NCBI GenBank assembly: GCA_000436535.1
Contig: FR886341.1
Coordinates: 1-29,434, forward strand
Source: Eubacterium sp. CAG:252
GTDB lineage: Bacteria > Bacillota > Clostridia > Lachnospirales > Lachnospiraceae
Length of the DNA: 29,434 nt
Direction: 5' to 3'
Within the stretch, counting starts at the first letter, position 1. The number at the start of each line of letters is the position of its first letter. The notes below the pieces were generated by a model. It was not told where the DNA came from and made no database searches. It was given only the letters and a program-made list of their open reading frames with translations. A program made the translations under genes and the position numbers. This document shows positions 1 to 7,161 of the stretch, piece by piece.

Positions 1-385
1 GCTGCATATCATGGTGAAGTTTAGCTCTTGCTTCCTGCATTTTGCCCTGATGAAACATATCGTTTAAAGCTTTAACATTGTAGTCAGGATGGAATAACTG
101 AATTCCAAGCTTTGCACCATTTTCATGACATGCGTCAGCAAGTTTTTTGAAGCTTTGAACCTGCTCAGGTGAATAAAGCTTTGGTGTAGGAGAGAATGTT
201 GGAAGTGGTGCAACATCTCCAATTACTATATATCCGACACCGCCTTTTGCGAGACGCTCGTAAAAACGAAAACTTTGTTCTCCAATTGAACCATCTTTTT
301 CCTCATATCCTGTTGTAAGTGGTGGGAACATAATACGGTTTTTAAACTCAATATTTCCAACTTTTATAGACTCTAATAATTTCAT
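1..385 (-). CDS. NADH:flavin oxidoreductase (Old Yellow Enzyme family), N-terminal part, cut by window edge
   Basis: Only the first 128 codons are in the window; the gene continues beyond base 1. The translation begins MKLLESIKVGNIEFKNRI and continues with PPLTTGY, DGSIGEQSFRFYERLAKGG and GYIVIGDVAP. This is the start of the FMN-binding TIM barrel of the OYE / 2,4-dienoyl-CoA reductase / enoate reductase group, which uses NAD(P)H to reduce activated C=C bonds. The start at 385 is supported by GGAAG about 8 bases upstream. It is the last gene visible in an operon with the esterase (29-base gap) and the GPH symporter. The substrate cannot be read from this fragment. The esterase neighbour makes a hydroxycinnamate-type alkene an attractive guess. 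The C-terminal Fe-S and FAD/NAD domains found in larger family members would lie outside the window. Confidence 0.85.
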   Translation of the reverse strand, partial: MKLLESIKVGNIEFKNRIMFPPLTTGYEEKDGSIGEQSFRFYERLAKGGVGYIVIGDVAPLPTFSPTPKLYSPEQVQSFKKLADACHENGAKLGIQLFHPDYNVKALNDMFHQGKMQEARAKLHHDMQ

Positions 386-414
386 TGTTCATACTTCCTT
401 TCAAATTGAATATA

Positions 415-1167
415 CTATTTAAGTGGTGTTAAAAACTCTAACATTAATTTGTCTAATTCTGCTCTTGCAAAAGCACTGGCAAAATTGTGGTTAGCGCCTT
501 CAATTGTTTTATAATTGCATTTTCCATTGTAAAGTGACTCATATCTATGGCATGTTGCATCATCTACCAAATCATCTGCAGTTCCTCTTATAAGGAGGAC
601 TGGTCCGTTGTATCCTTCTGCTGACGAGAATGGCTCATAATTAAATAAATCATGATTAAAAGATGTTGGGAAAGTGAGTCCTTCAATATCGGCCTTGGTG
701 ATTCCCTTAGCTTCCATGGCTTCAGCACGATCCTTACATCCAAACCACATTCCAGCACCTGGACACATAAGCATGAGAGCATAAGGATTAACAATAGGAG
801 CGGCAGTAGCAGCTGCGTATCCTCCCATACTCTGACCAGATAAGATAATCTTATCTGGATTGGCAAAATCTTGTGTTTTAGTCCAGTTTATAATATCCTC
901 GATATCGTGTAGGATACCTGTAAAGGTCATGTCCTCGAATTCACCATCACTTTCACCATTTCCGTATAAATCAAAACGGACACTGGCAAATCCATGTTCA
1001 GCTAATAATCTGGCTGTGTGCGTATAAATACTTTTGTAACCGCTTTTATTCCCTGTAAAGCCATGTACATTTACAATAGCAGGAAATCTTGTGCCATCTT
1101 CTGGAATGTTAACTATTCCGCGTAAGATGTGTCCATCACGGTTTGTGATTTCTACTTGTTTTGTCAA
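415..1167 (-). CDS. Alpha/beta hydrolase, cinnamoyl/feruloyl esterase-like
   Basis: A serine hydrolase of about 250 residues, the usual size for small cinnamoyl esterases. Counted from a GTG at 1182, it shows HGFTG (residues 40-44, oxyanion hole), the nucleophile elbow GQSMGG with Ser118, acid candidates in TADDLVDD (Asp203/204), and ANHNF with His232. No signal peptide is visible, so it is probably cytoplasmic. The GTG at 1182 has no ribosome site. A TTG at 1167 lies 9 bases after GAGG and is the better start. The stop is 29 bases before the reductase gene and the start is close behind the symporter stop at 1192, so the three are probably one transcript. The overall pattern recalls Butyrivibrio and Lactobacillus cinnamoyl esterases. 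That is family resemblance; the true ester substrate is not proven. Confidence 0.85.
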   Translation of the reverse strand: MTKQVEITNRDGHILRGIVNIPEDGTRFPAIVNVHGFTGNKSGYKSIYTHTARLLAEHGFASVRFDLYGNGESDGEFEDMTFTGILHDIEDIINWTKTQDFANPDKIILSGQSMGGYAAATAAPIVNPYALMLMCPGAGMWFGCKDRAEAMEAKGITKADIEGLTFPTSFNHDLFNYEPFSSAEGYNGPVLLIRGTADDLVDDATCHRYESLYNGKCNYKTIEGANHNFASAFARAELDKLMLEFLTPLK

Positions 1168-1191
1168 TTTAAAATACCTCACTTTCTAATT

Positions 1192-2571
1192 TTATTCTGC
1201 AGTAGTAGCATTTCGCTTGTCAGCTAAATCCTGTAACATTTCAGCTGTTTTCTCTTTTGTAAGAGGGTAGATAAATTTTAATACCAGAACAGCTAATAAA
1301 TATCCTACAACATATAAACCTGTATATGTTTTCCAAAGATGTCCTGAGAATGCTTCATTCTGGACAGCTTCATTAACCTGGAATCCAGCAATTGCAAGTG
1401 CAAAACTACTCATACTTCCTGATACAGCATTAGCAAGTTTACGGAAGAATGTATATGCCGAATATACAATTCCTTCATTACGTTTTCCTGTCTGAAGTTC
1501 TTGATAATCAATTGCATCATTTACAAGTGCCCAAACTAATACTTGGAAACCACTTACTCCAAGATAGCAGATTCCGTTGATGATAATAAAGAGCATAGGA
1601 TTTTCAAGTGGGAAGAAGAATAAAATAGCATAAACAACAACTGAGAAAGTTGCACTGTACATAATCCATTCTTTCTTTCCAAATTTCTTAGCAACAAATT
1701 TTGTGCCTACGAATGCAATAAGTGACCAGAGTACACTTAACATACCTGAAACTGCCATGATGGCAACATTTCCAAAATAATCGCGGAATAAATAAGTATT
1801 TAATCCGTTAACCATACCTGCTCCAACAATACCGATAAAGCTTGATAACATAACTCCGAGTAATGCTTTGTTTTTAGTAATATCTTTAATTACCTGGAAG
1901 TAGTTAAACTTTTCTTTTTTCTCAACAACTGGCTCTGTAATAATACGCTCTTTACACCAATGAGATGTAAACATAAGACAGATTAATCCAATAACTGCAC
2001 AGATTGCTGACATAATAAGGAAATGGCTAGGTACTGGCTGGTTATCTTTATATAAGAATAATGGTCCAACAATAACGATAACTGTCATAAAAATTGTACC
2101 GCCAAGACTTCTGAAACGAGAAAGGTCAGTACGTTGGTTAACATCATCAGTCATTACACTTGAAAGACTACCAAATGGAACGTTGACACATGTGTACATA
2201 ATTTCGTAAACAATATATGTAATGAACATATAAGCAATACGTGCACCATAAGCGAAATTGTTTACGTTAACAAATCCTAATATACAGAGTACTGCAGTTG
2301 GAAAAGCAAAGAATTTAATCCAAGGAATAAATTTTCCTTTTCCTTTGTTTTTGTGGCTATCAACAAGTGCACCAATTAAAGGGTCATTTATAGCATCCCA
2401 AAACTTTGTAACAAGCATAAGGATTCCTACGTGTACTGGATTAACTTTTAATACCAGTGTATAAAAAATAGCAAGATACATGGCACGGAACTGCTCAGTA
2501 CAGCAACATCCCAAATCGCCAAGAGTGTAACCAATTTTGTCCTTCATGGAAAAAGGTCTTGTTTCTTTCAT
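1192..2571 (-). CDS. GPH-family sugar (glycoside):cation symporter, MFS
   Basis: 459 residues, normal for the glycoside-pentoside-hexuronide:cation symporter family (MelB, XynP, YicJ). Family marks are YTLGDLG near residues 15-21, FWDAINDPLIGALVDS near 57-72, and about twelve hydrophobic segments along the chain. The protein should import a glycoside or small oligosaccharide with a cation across the cytoplasmic membrane. The start at 2571 follows GGAGG. It is the first gene of an operon with the esterase and the OYE reductase, and lies 171-192 bases from the divergent AraC regulator. This context suggests the transported compound is a plant-derived sugar ester or glycoside that is then hydrolysed and reduced inside the cell. 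The exact substrate cannot be inferred from sequence alone. Confidence 0.92.
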   Translation of the reverse strand: MKETRPFSMKDKIGYTLGDLGCCCTEQFRAMYLAIFYTLVLKVNPVHVGILMLVTKFWDAINDPLIGALVDSHKNKGKGKFIPWIKFFAFPTAVLCILGFVNVNNFAYGARIAYMFITYIVYEIMYTCVNVPFGSLSSVMTDDVNQRTDLSRFRSLGGTIFMTVIVIVGPLFLYKDNQPVPSHFLIMSAICAVIGLICLMFTSHWCKERIITEPVVEKKEKFNYFQVIKDITKNKALLGVMLSSFIGIVGAGMVNGLNTYLFRDYFGNVAIMAVSGMLSVLWSLIAFVGTKFVAKKFGKKEWIMYSATFSVVVYAILFFFPLENPMLFIIINGICYLGVSGFQVLVWALVNDAIDYQELQTGKRNEGIVYSAYTFFRKLANAVSGSMSSFALAIAGFQVNEAVQNEAFSGHLWKTYTGLYVVGYLLAVLVLKFIYPLTKEKTAEMLQDLADKRNATTAE

Positions 2572-2763
2572 GATAATTTACCTCCAAACATTTATATTGT
2601 TTTAGTAGCTACAATCTTATTATATTGGGGTTATGCTGATATCCATATACAAATATTGCTTGCAAACTACGAAAAATTGATATATTGTATATTTTGACGA
2701 AATGAACAAAAAATATAATAGGAAAGTGTACAAAATAGACATATGAAAAAGCAAGGCTACAAA

Positions 2764-3585
2764 ATGGAATATTTGAAAATATTGGATAGTGCCCAGCGAA
2801 GCTTTGGGCAAAAGGAGAGCTATACAATTGTATTTATAGCTGGTGGTATAGGGTATATGCACCAGGAGGACGATAATATTGTATGTACTATGGAGGATTT
2901 GATATTTATTAAGCCAGGTAATAAAGTAAAGCTTGAATATCGTAAAAATAAGTATCCTCTTGAAGTTTATGTTCTTTATATAGGTGGAGAACTTTTAAGG
3001 AAATTGTCAGATGAAGAAACAAGACTTGATGAAGCGTTTGATTTTGTTCCGTATCAAGTTAAGATTGTTCATTCTGAGACTGAATCGGCTATGCTTATAA
3101 AGAATATATCAAAAAAGCTCTATTCGATGAATAATGAGCCGCCTAAATTTGCCCACTCATTATACGAGAAAAGCCTATTAACTATGATTCTTGTACTTGC
3201 ACTTCGCTCATCTGTTCAGGATGATGTACAGATCAAGACGAAGAAGAAAAAACACGTTGTAATGGATGATATTTTTATTTATATCAGAGAACATTTGACA
3301 GAAGATATCTCGTTGGAGCGCTTGGAAAATGAATTTTATATAAGCCGTTATCATATAGTAAGAGAGTTTAAAAAATTGACAGGTGAGACACCTCATTCAT
3401 ACATTGTAAAGAGCAAACTTGATTTATGCCGCCATTATATAGAGCAGGGGAAAAGTATTCATGAGGTATATGAGCTTGGTGGATTTGGAGGGTATAATCA
3501 TTTTTTTAGAGCATTTAAGAAAGAATATGGTGTTACTCCAATGCAATATTACAAAGATTTAAAGATTGACAGGAATGAAAAGTAA
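2764..3585 (+). CDS. AraC-family transcriptional regulator
   Basis: A 273-residue regulator with an N-terminal cupin-like sensing half and a C-terminal double helix-turn-helix of the AraC/XylS type. The C-terminal half carries DISLERLENEFYISRYHIVR and later GGFGGYNHFFRAFKKEYGVTP, the hallmark second HTH. Two in-frame starts exist. The ATG at 2743 has no close ribosome site. The ATG at 2764 lies 7 bases after AAGG, so I prefer 2764. Transcribed divergently from the symporter-esterase-reductase operon, it is the likely local activator of that operon. A TATAAT at 2713-2718 is a plausible -10 for this gene, although the nearest TTGAC-like -35 is only 14 bases away. The effector is probably the imported sugar or its ester (inference). 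Confidence 0.92.
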   Translation: MEYLKILDSAQRSFGQKESYTIVFIAGGIGYMHQEDDNIVCTMEDLIFIKPGNKVKLEYRKNKYPLEVYVLYIGGELLRKLSDEETRLDEAFDFVPYQVKIVHSETESAMLIKNISKKLYSMNNEPPKFAHSLYEKSLLTMILVLALRSSVQDDVQIKTKKKKHVVMDDIFIYIREHLTEDISLERLENEFYISRYHIVREFKKLTGETPHSYIVKSKLDLCRHYIEQGKSIHEVYELGGFGGYNHFFRAFKKEYGVTPMQYYKDLKIDRNEK

Positions 3586-3767
3586 TGATTGTGTTTGTAG
3601 AATAAAGCAAATAAGAGGCTGTCGCTTTAACGATCATATGTGCTATAATATCCTTAAAGCCTTTTAATTATTCTTCTTATAAAGATTTATACAAACTTAT
3701 TAAGTCGGAAAAAAGAACTGATTATATTATAAGGCAGATATGTGATATTTTCATAAAGATAGTTTTA

Positions 3768-4181
3768 GTGTATGTAGTTATAATAGCTGTAATTGTATTA
3801 TATTCATTCGGTAAGGGATATATTAGCACAGAGGTTCATTATGAATTGTTTCAAAATATGAATAGTGATAGGAGGATAAATATTGGTACGTATATATATC
3901 CATTACTATATAGTGTTATGATGGCAGTATTGCAAGTATATTTTAATATGTATATAAACAGAGTTATTGTTATAGCATTTATTGTTGCCTATAATATATT
4001 AGCAATATATATTCCGAGCTGGTATGTACTTGGAAATATGTCTATGGTGTATAGAAGCAGTAATTCTGTGGTCAAGATTGAATGTTCGGTTATTGTTTGT
4101 TGCATATTAATAGTGATATTTACAATTCTAACAATATTTAGATTTCAGAAATATGATGTAATAAGTACAGAAGAAAAATAA
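3768..4181 (+). CDS. Hydrophobic membrane protein of unknown function, probably lacking its 5' end
   Basis: From a GTG at 3768 the frame encodes 137 residues with about four hydrophobic stretches (near 1-12, 45-62, 66-86 and 108-130). No ribosome site precedes the GTG. The same frame stays open back to 3615 and reads like normal coding sequence there, for example IICAIISL, SSYKDLYKLIK and DYIIRQICDIFIK, yet it contains no ATG, GTG or TTG. I therefore think this is the 3' part of a larger membrane protein, perhaps an ABC-2 type permease, whose start was lost near 3615. It sits between the AraC gene and a broken nuclease gene, which fits a decaying segment. No family can be named with confidence. 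Confidence 0.45.
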   Translation: MYVVIIAVIVLYSFGKGYISTEVHYELFQNMNSDRRINIGTYIYPLLYSVMMAVLQVYFNMYINRVIVIAFIVAYNILAIYIPSWYVLGNMSMVYRSSNSVVKIECSVIVCCILIVIFTILTIFRFQKYDVISTEEK

Positions 4182-4581
4182 TTATAAATTATTCATTGTT
4201 GATACTACCATAGCAGCCTCTGCATTTTCAAGTTCTTCTTTAGTATATCTTGTTATTATCTGTTCTTTTGTAATTCCAAATTCAAGCATAGAAATAATAG
4301 CCTGCTGGTTGCTCTGTTTAATGCCGCGTTCCATCCATTCAGCCTCTAATTCCTTAAAAGCATTGCACATAATATTACCTCCTGTTTTGGTTGTTATATA
4401 GATTAAGTAACTTATGATTATCAGTAATTATACTAACTAATTCAATTACTTCATAATCAATATCAGCATAGGCATATTTATCATAGATTGATTTCATATC
4501 TTTCTGATAAATATATCGTACAATATCGAAATGTATCTGTCTAGTATGCTTGGAAAAATAAAAGCCAGACTTCAGATGCAT
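4182..4581 (-). pseudogene. Broken Rpn-family (PD-(D/E)XK) recombination-promoting nuclease / putative transposase, C-terminal remnant
   Basis: Two short frames together resemble the C-terminal part of the Rpn / PD-(D/E)XK nuclease family common in Lachnospiraceae. The first (4581-4375) ends DIDYEVIELVSIITDN then LYNNQNRR and a stop. The second (4370-4182) reads MCNAFKELEAEWMERG, with GITKEQI and a coiled C-terminus. Reading the second frame upstream of its ATG gives KTGGNIMCNAF, the usual join in this family, so a +1 frameshift near 4385-4400 has split one protein. The nuclease domain with its catalytic residues is absent, and a TGA lies just upstream of 4581. This looks like a dead remnant. 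The AGGAGG before 4370 could still allow translation of the 62-residue tail. Confidence 0.6.
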
Positions 4582-4635
4582 AAAGCTGTTAATAATTAAG
4601 TAAAAATATCAATAATGTATATAACTTATTAAGTG

Positions 4636-4694
4636 GCGATGTCACTATGTACTGTAGTGTATACAAAGAGCATTAATAAAATAAGGACATCGCA
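4636..4694. repeat. Inverted repeat GCGATGTC / GACATCGC
   Basis: The 8-base arms at 4636-4643 and 4687-4694 are perfect reverse complements enclosing 43 bases. The right arm overlaps the left arm of the next, larger inverted repeat (4689-4773), so a transcript could fold in one of two mutually exclusive ways. Inside it, CACTA and TAGTG form a smaller hairpin around a GTAC core. No coding sequence is visible here. Confidence 0.5.
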
Positions 4695-4773
4695 GGAAAT
4701 TTATTCATATAGTATACATATTAACGGATATAACAATTAATTGTATACTATATAAATAATGTTTTTCTGCGAT
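4689..4773. repeat. Nested inverted repeat of 85 bases following the second tiny peptide gene
   Basis: Outer arms ATCGCAG (4689-4695) and CTGCGAT (4767-4773) enclose inner arms ATATAGTATAC (4707-4717) and GTATACTATAT (4743-4753), all exact complements. On the minus strand the structure starts 18 bases after the stop of the small gene ending at 4792, so it may be its 3' stem-loop. There is no T-run typical of an intrinsic terminator. Confidence 0.55.
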
Positions 4774-4791
4774 ACCCAGTATTAATATCTG

Positions 4792-4935
4792 TTATTTACC
4801 AGCCGTCTGCTTATCAGAGGCTGCTTCATTTTTCCTGTCGGCTATCTTAGTATCAGCCCTGTCGACCCAGCAGCCGAATATAATTCCACCGATAATAAGT
4901 ATTATAACAATAGCAACAGTTATATTTCCTGCCAT
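4792..4935 (-). CDS. Small membrane peptide, 47 residues, unknown function
   Basis: The peptide starts MAGNITVAIVIILIIGGIIF and continues with GCWVDRADTKIADRKNEAASDKQTAGK. It has one strongly hydrophobic N-terminal segment (about residues 5-21) and a charged, polar C-terminal tail. I chose the ATG at 4935 because GGAATGGAG lies 5 bases upstream. The frame is open further back to 5037, but that extension would translate through a stem-loop. It is the second of two 47-residue membrane peptide genes on this strand, separated by an 83-base inverted repeat that directly abuts its ribosome site, and followed by another inverted repeat. A tiny type I toxin-like or membrane-regulatory peptide is possible, but no family was recognised. 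Confidence 0.5.
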   Translation of the reverse strand: MAGNITVAIVIILIIGGIIFGCWVDRADTKIADRKNEAASDKQTAGK

Positions 4936-4949
4936 ATAAACTCCATTCC

Positions 4950-5032
4950 GCAGGCTGTAAAAATATGCACAATAACGCTGCATTATTAACTGATTATGCT
5001 TTATATGCCAGTTGTTTATAATCACAGCCTGC
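4950..5032. repeat. Inverted repeat of 83 bases between the two 47-residue peptide genes
   Basis: Arms GCAGGCTGT (4950-4958) and ACAGCCTGC (5024-5032) are perfect complements. The element fills most of the gap between the stop of the upstream small gene (5062) and the ribosome site of the downstream one (4941-4949). On the minus strand the second arm touches that ribosome site, so folding could affect translation of the second peptide. Confidence 0.55.
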
Positions 5033-5061
5033 AACACAATAATTAGTTAAATCTGCATCAA

Positions 5062-5205
5062 TTAGTCAAATAAAGATATCTTATATTTAGCTGAGCGTAT
5101 GATTTTGTAGATGATAGTTCCAAAAATTCCAAGTGTGATACTTAAAGTAGAACCAACAGCGACAATGCCACCAATAGCTATAGCTATATATGTTAATATA
5201 TTCAT
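5062..5205 (-). CDS. Small hydrophobic membrane peptide, 47 residues, unknown function
   Basis: The frame reads MNILTYIAIAIGGIVAVG, then STLSITLGIFGTIIYKI, then IRSAKYKISLFD. It is hydrophobic over roughly residues 3-34, rich in Ile and Gly, and ends in a basic tail (K34, R37, K40, K42). The start at 5205 follows GTGAGG with 8 bases spacing. Its length equals that of the next peptide gene on the same strand. A perfect 18-base palindrome (5222-5239) lies immediately upstream of the ribosome site. Possible roles are a type I toxin, a bacteriocin-like peptide or a small membrane regulator; the sequence does not decide between these. Confidence 0.5.
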   Translation of the reverse strand: MNILTYIAIAIGGIVAVGSTLSITLGIFGTIIYKIIRSAKYKISLFD

Positions 5206-5221
5206 AATAATCCTCACTTCT

Positions 5222-5239
5222 GAGCATAATATTATGCTC
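5222..5239. promoter_or_regulatory. Perfect 18-base palindrome upstream of the small peptide gene
   Basis: GAGCATAATATTATGCTC is self-complementary over its whole length and lies 17-34 bases before the start codon at 5205. On the plus strand it is followed by TTTT. It may be an operator or a hairpin sequestering the leader; which one cannot be told from sequence. Confidence 0.4.
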
Positions 5240-5270
5240 TTTTATTTAATTGTCAGTTGTTTACCTCTAA

Positions 5271-5331
5271 CTGATGTATTCGGATTGCTATATTGCTATG
5301 CAATCTGCGCAATCCTCTAATACCTCAAACT
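5271..5331. repeat. Dispersed repeat with nested GGATTGC hairpin, copy 1
   Basis: It contains outer arms GGATTGC (5282-5288) and GCAATCC (5309-5315), and inner arms ATTGC (5292-5296) and GCAAT (5300-5304). It is flanked by CTGATGTATT on the left and ACCTCAAACT on the right. A second copy at 11835-11896 has the same arms and flanks but different loop bases. The region 5206-5700 otherwise holds the palindrome at 5222, a small AAAGCCA/TGGCTTT hairpin (5433-5461) and the inverted repeat at 5495; I see no gene in it. Confidence 0.65.
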
Positions 5332-5494
5332 CCCATATGATTACAGGGGATAGTAAACCTTGAATAAGAATAATATAAAGAATATAACAACGCCTCATCT
5401 GCAGATATACATCTATACAAGCTTATATCTTAAAAGCCATCCTGCCTGTATTGGTGGCTTTATAGCTTTAATGCCGGCATACAAGTAGATAGTA

Positions 5495-5581
5495 ATGTCT
5501 GATAGTGATAGTACTTAACTTATGGTTGTAATCTATAATGTAATTAGATAGAGTGGCAGTGTTATGTACTATCACAGACAT
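5495..5581. repeat. Inverted repeat of 87 bases downstream of the exported-protein gene
   Basis: The left arm (5495-5514) is ATGTCTG, a 4-base bulge ATAG, then TGATAGTAC. The right arm (5566-5581) is GTACTATCACAGACAT. The 16 paired bases match exactly. Its total size is close to the inverted repeats at 4689-4773 and 4950-5032, though the sequences are unrelated. It lies about 120 bases beyond the stop codon of the minus-strand gene ending at 5701. Confidence 0.55.
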
Positions 5582-5700
5582 TAATAAATGTGCGAAATGA
5601 ATAATAATACCTTTATGTATACCAATCAATAAAATAAACTTGTATAGATATGATAAACTGATAACTTTAACCCGCTTTTGGGCATAGTTATAGAATCAGC

Positions 5701-6249
5701 TTATTTTTCACCGTCCGTATTGTGGATATAATCGACAACGATTGTCTGGATGGAAAAAAGATTTTCCATAGATTTATTATATGTGAAATAATGCTCGCAG
5801 TTACTTATGCCATCAGAGCAGTCAGACATAATAAGAGCATTAATTTTGGCTGTATAGCGCACACCGGTTCTTATTGATGCGCTTTCAGAAATATTAGAGT
5901 TAGGATTACCTAACATCTGCGAAGTACAAGGTCTTGAGTCATTAATAGATGGCTGAGGTGTAGCAAAAACCTTACAGTCATCATAAGAACTGTAAAAACC
6001 TATAGAGTTCTTATAATCAGAAGAAAGTCTATTATTTTCAGAATTAACTGATACAAAGCCGGCAGTGACATCATCTGCGAACATATCACTGGAATATGCC
6101 TCAACCTTATCAAGGCACATACCGCCAAAGAGAATGGCTATTACAAATATATAATTAATAAGTCGTAATATTCTCTTTTTCATACCAGACAATAACCTTT
6201 TCTTCATAAAATACCAAATATCAAAAACATTTGTAATATGATAGCACAT
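5701..6249 (-). CDS. Exported protein of unknown function
   Basis: Up to 182 residues. The likely real start is Met15 (6207) or Met23 (6183). From there the protein begins MKKRILRLINYIFVIAILFG and has a clear signal peptide: Lys/Arg, a hydrophobic core, then DKVEA as a probable signal peptidase I site before YSSDMF. Met23 has AAAAGG 12 bases upstream; the first ATG at 6249 has no ribosome site. The mature part of roughly 130 residues is polar, with Cys in DDCKVF, RPCTSQ, SDCSDG and SNCEHY that could form disulfides. The family is not recognised. It is divergent from the solute-binding lipoprotein and sensor kinase, and upstream on the same strand as the tiny peptide genes, so it may belong to either group. 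Confidence 0.6.
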   Translation of the reverse strand: MCYHITNVFDIWYFMKKRLLSGMKKRILRLINYIFVIAILFGGMCLDKVEAYSSDMFADDVTAGFVSVNSENNRLSSDYKNSIGFYSSYDDCKVFATPQPSINDSRPCTSQMLGNPNSNISESASIRTGVRYTAKINALIMSDCSDGISNCEHYFTYNKSMENLFSIQTIVVDYIHNTDGEK

Positions 6250-6333
6250 AATTTATAATTTGTTAAGAATTAATTAGCAATCATTGAAAAAAAGTATTAT
6301 AGTATAATAAAGTAATCTAAAGAGGGGATGTCA

Positions 6334-7161
6334 ATGAATAGTTTTAAAAAAATACTGGCGTTATTATGCCTTATAAGTGCATTTGCACTGACATTAAGTG
6401 GATGTACATACAACACGGGTATTAGCAATAATGACCAGAATGAAGGATTACAAGAAATTATTGTAGGAAGTGATAATTACCCGCCATTTAATTTTGTAAA
6501 TGCTGATGGAAGTCCTATAGGTATTGATGTAGAACTGGCTAAAGAAGCGTTCAGAAGAATGGGATATAAGGCTGTGTTTGTATCTATAGACTGGGAGGAT
6601 AAGAAAAATCTTCTGGCAGATGGAAGTGTCGACTGCGTATGGGGGAGCTTCAGCATGGATGGAAGAGAGAATGAATACAACTGGGCTGGTCCATATATGG
6701 TGAGCTGTGAAGTTGTAGCTGTAAGTGTTGAAAGTGACATATATACGCTGGCAGACTTGGAGGATAAGACAGTGGCTGTCCAGACAACAACTAAGCCTGA
6801 GGAAATATTTCTTGACAGGGAGGATGATAGAATTCCTAAGATACGTTCACTGATAGCATTACAGAATAGAGAGCTTATATATCCATTTTTAAGCAAGGGA
6901 TATGCAGATGCACTAGCAGCACACGAAACAGCAATAAGGCAGTATATGAAGGATTATGATATGCAGTTCCGTATACTTGATGAAACACTTATGGTTACAA
7001 GTCTTGGAGTTGCATTTGATAAGAATGATAACCGCGGACTTGACATACAGCTTACACAAGTACTTGAGCAGATGAGGAATGATGGAACAGAAAAAGCTAT
7101 AATCAGTACATATCTTGATGATGCTGATAAGTATCTGGAGGTGGATGGTTATGGAAAATAA
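6334..7161 (+). CDS. Solute-binding lipoprotein (SBP family 3), probable partner of the adjacent sensor kinase
   Basis: 275 residues with a lipoprotein signal (KKILALLCLI, then the lipobox LSGC with the lipidated Cys at residue 24) followed by a bacterial family 3 solute-binding domain. Typical marks are IIVGSDNYPPFNF at the start of the domain, IGIDVELAKEAFRRMGY, SVDCVWGSFSM and LEDKTVAVQ. Such proteins bind amino acids or similar small polar ligands outside the membrane. The ATG at 6334 sits 6 bases after AAGAGGGG and is a better start than the ATG at 6328. The gene overlaps the kinase gene by 11 bases and no ABC permease or ATPase is nearby. The likely job is therefore ligand sensing for the kinase rather than transport (inference). 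A TATAAT at 6303-6308 may be the -10. Confidence 0.85.
   Translation: MNSFKKILALLCLISAFALTLSGCTYNTGISNNDQNEGLQEIIVGSDNYPPFNFVNADGSPIGIDVELAKEAFRRMGYKAVFVSIDWEDKKNLLADGSVDCVWGSFSMDGRENEYNWAGPYMVSCEVVAVSVESDIYTLADLEDKTVAVQTTTKPEEIFLDREDDRIPKIRSLIALQNRELIYPFLSKGYADALAAHETAIRQYMKDYDMQFRILDETLMVTSLGVAFDKNDNRGLDIQLTQVLEQMRNDGTEKAIISTYLDDADKYLEVDGYGK

Noticed and set aside
2609..2862. Minus-strand frames of 72 and 80 codons in front of the AraC gene
   Set aside because: They overlap the divergent promoter region and the AraC start, have no ribosome site and show low-complexity hydrophobic sequence from AT-rich DNA.
4620..5600. CRISPR array
   Set aside because: Repeats here are inverted and unrelated in sequence; there are no regularly spaced direct repeats and no cas genes.
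5651..5690. Terminator right after the exported-protein gene
   Set aside because: ATAACT/AGTTAT with CCC/GGG can form a weak stem, but there is no T-run on the minus strand.
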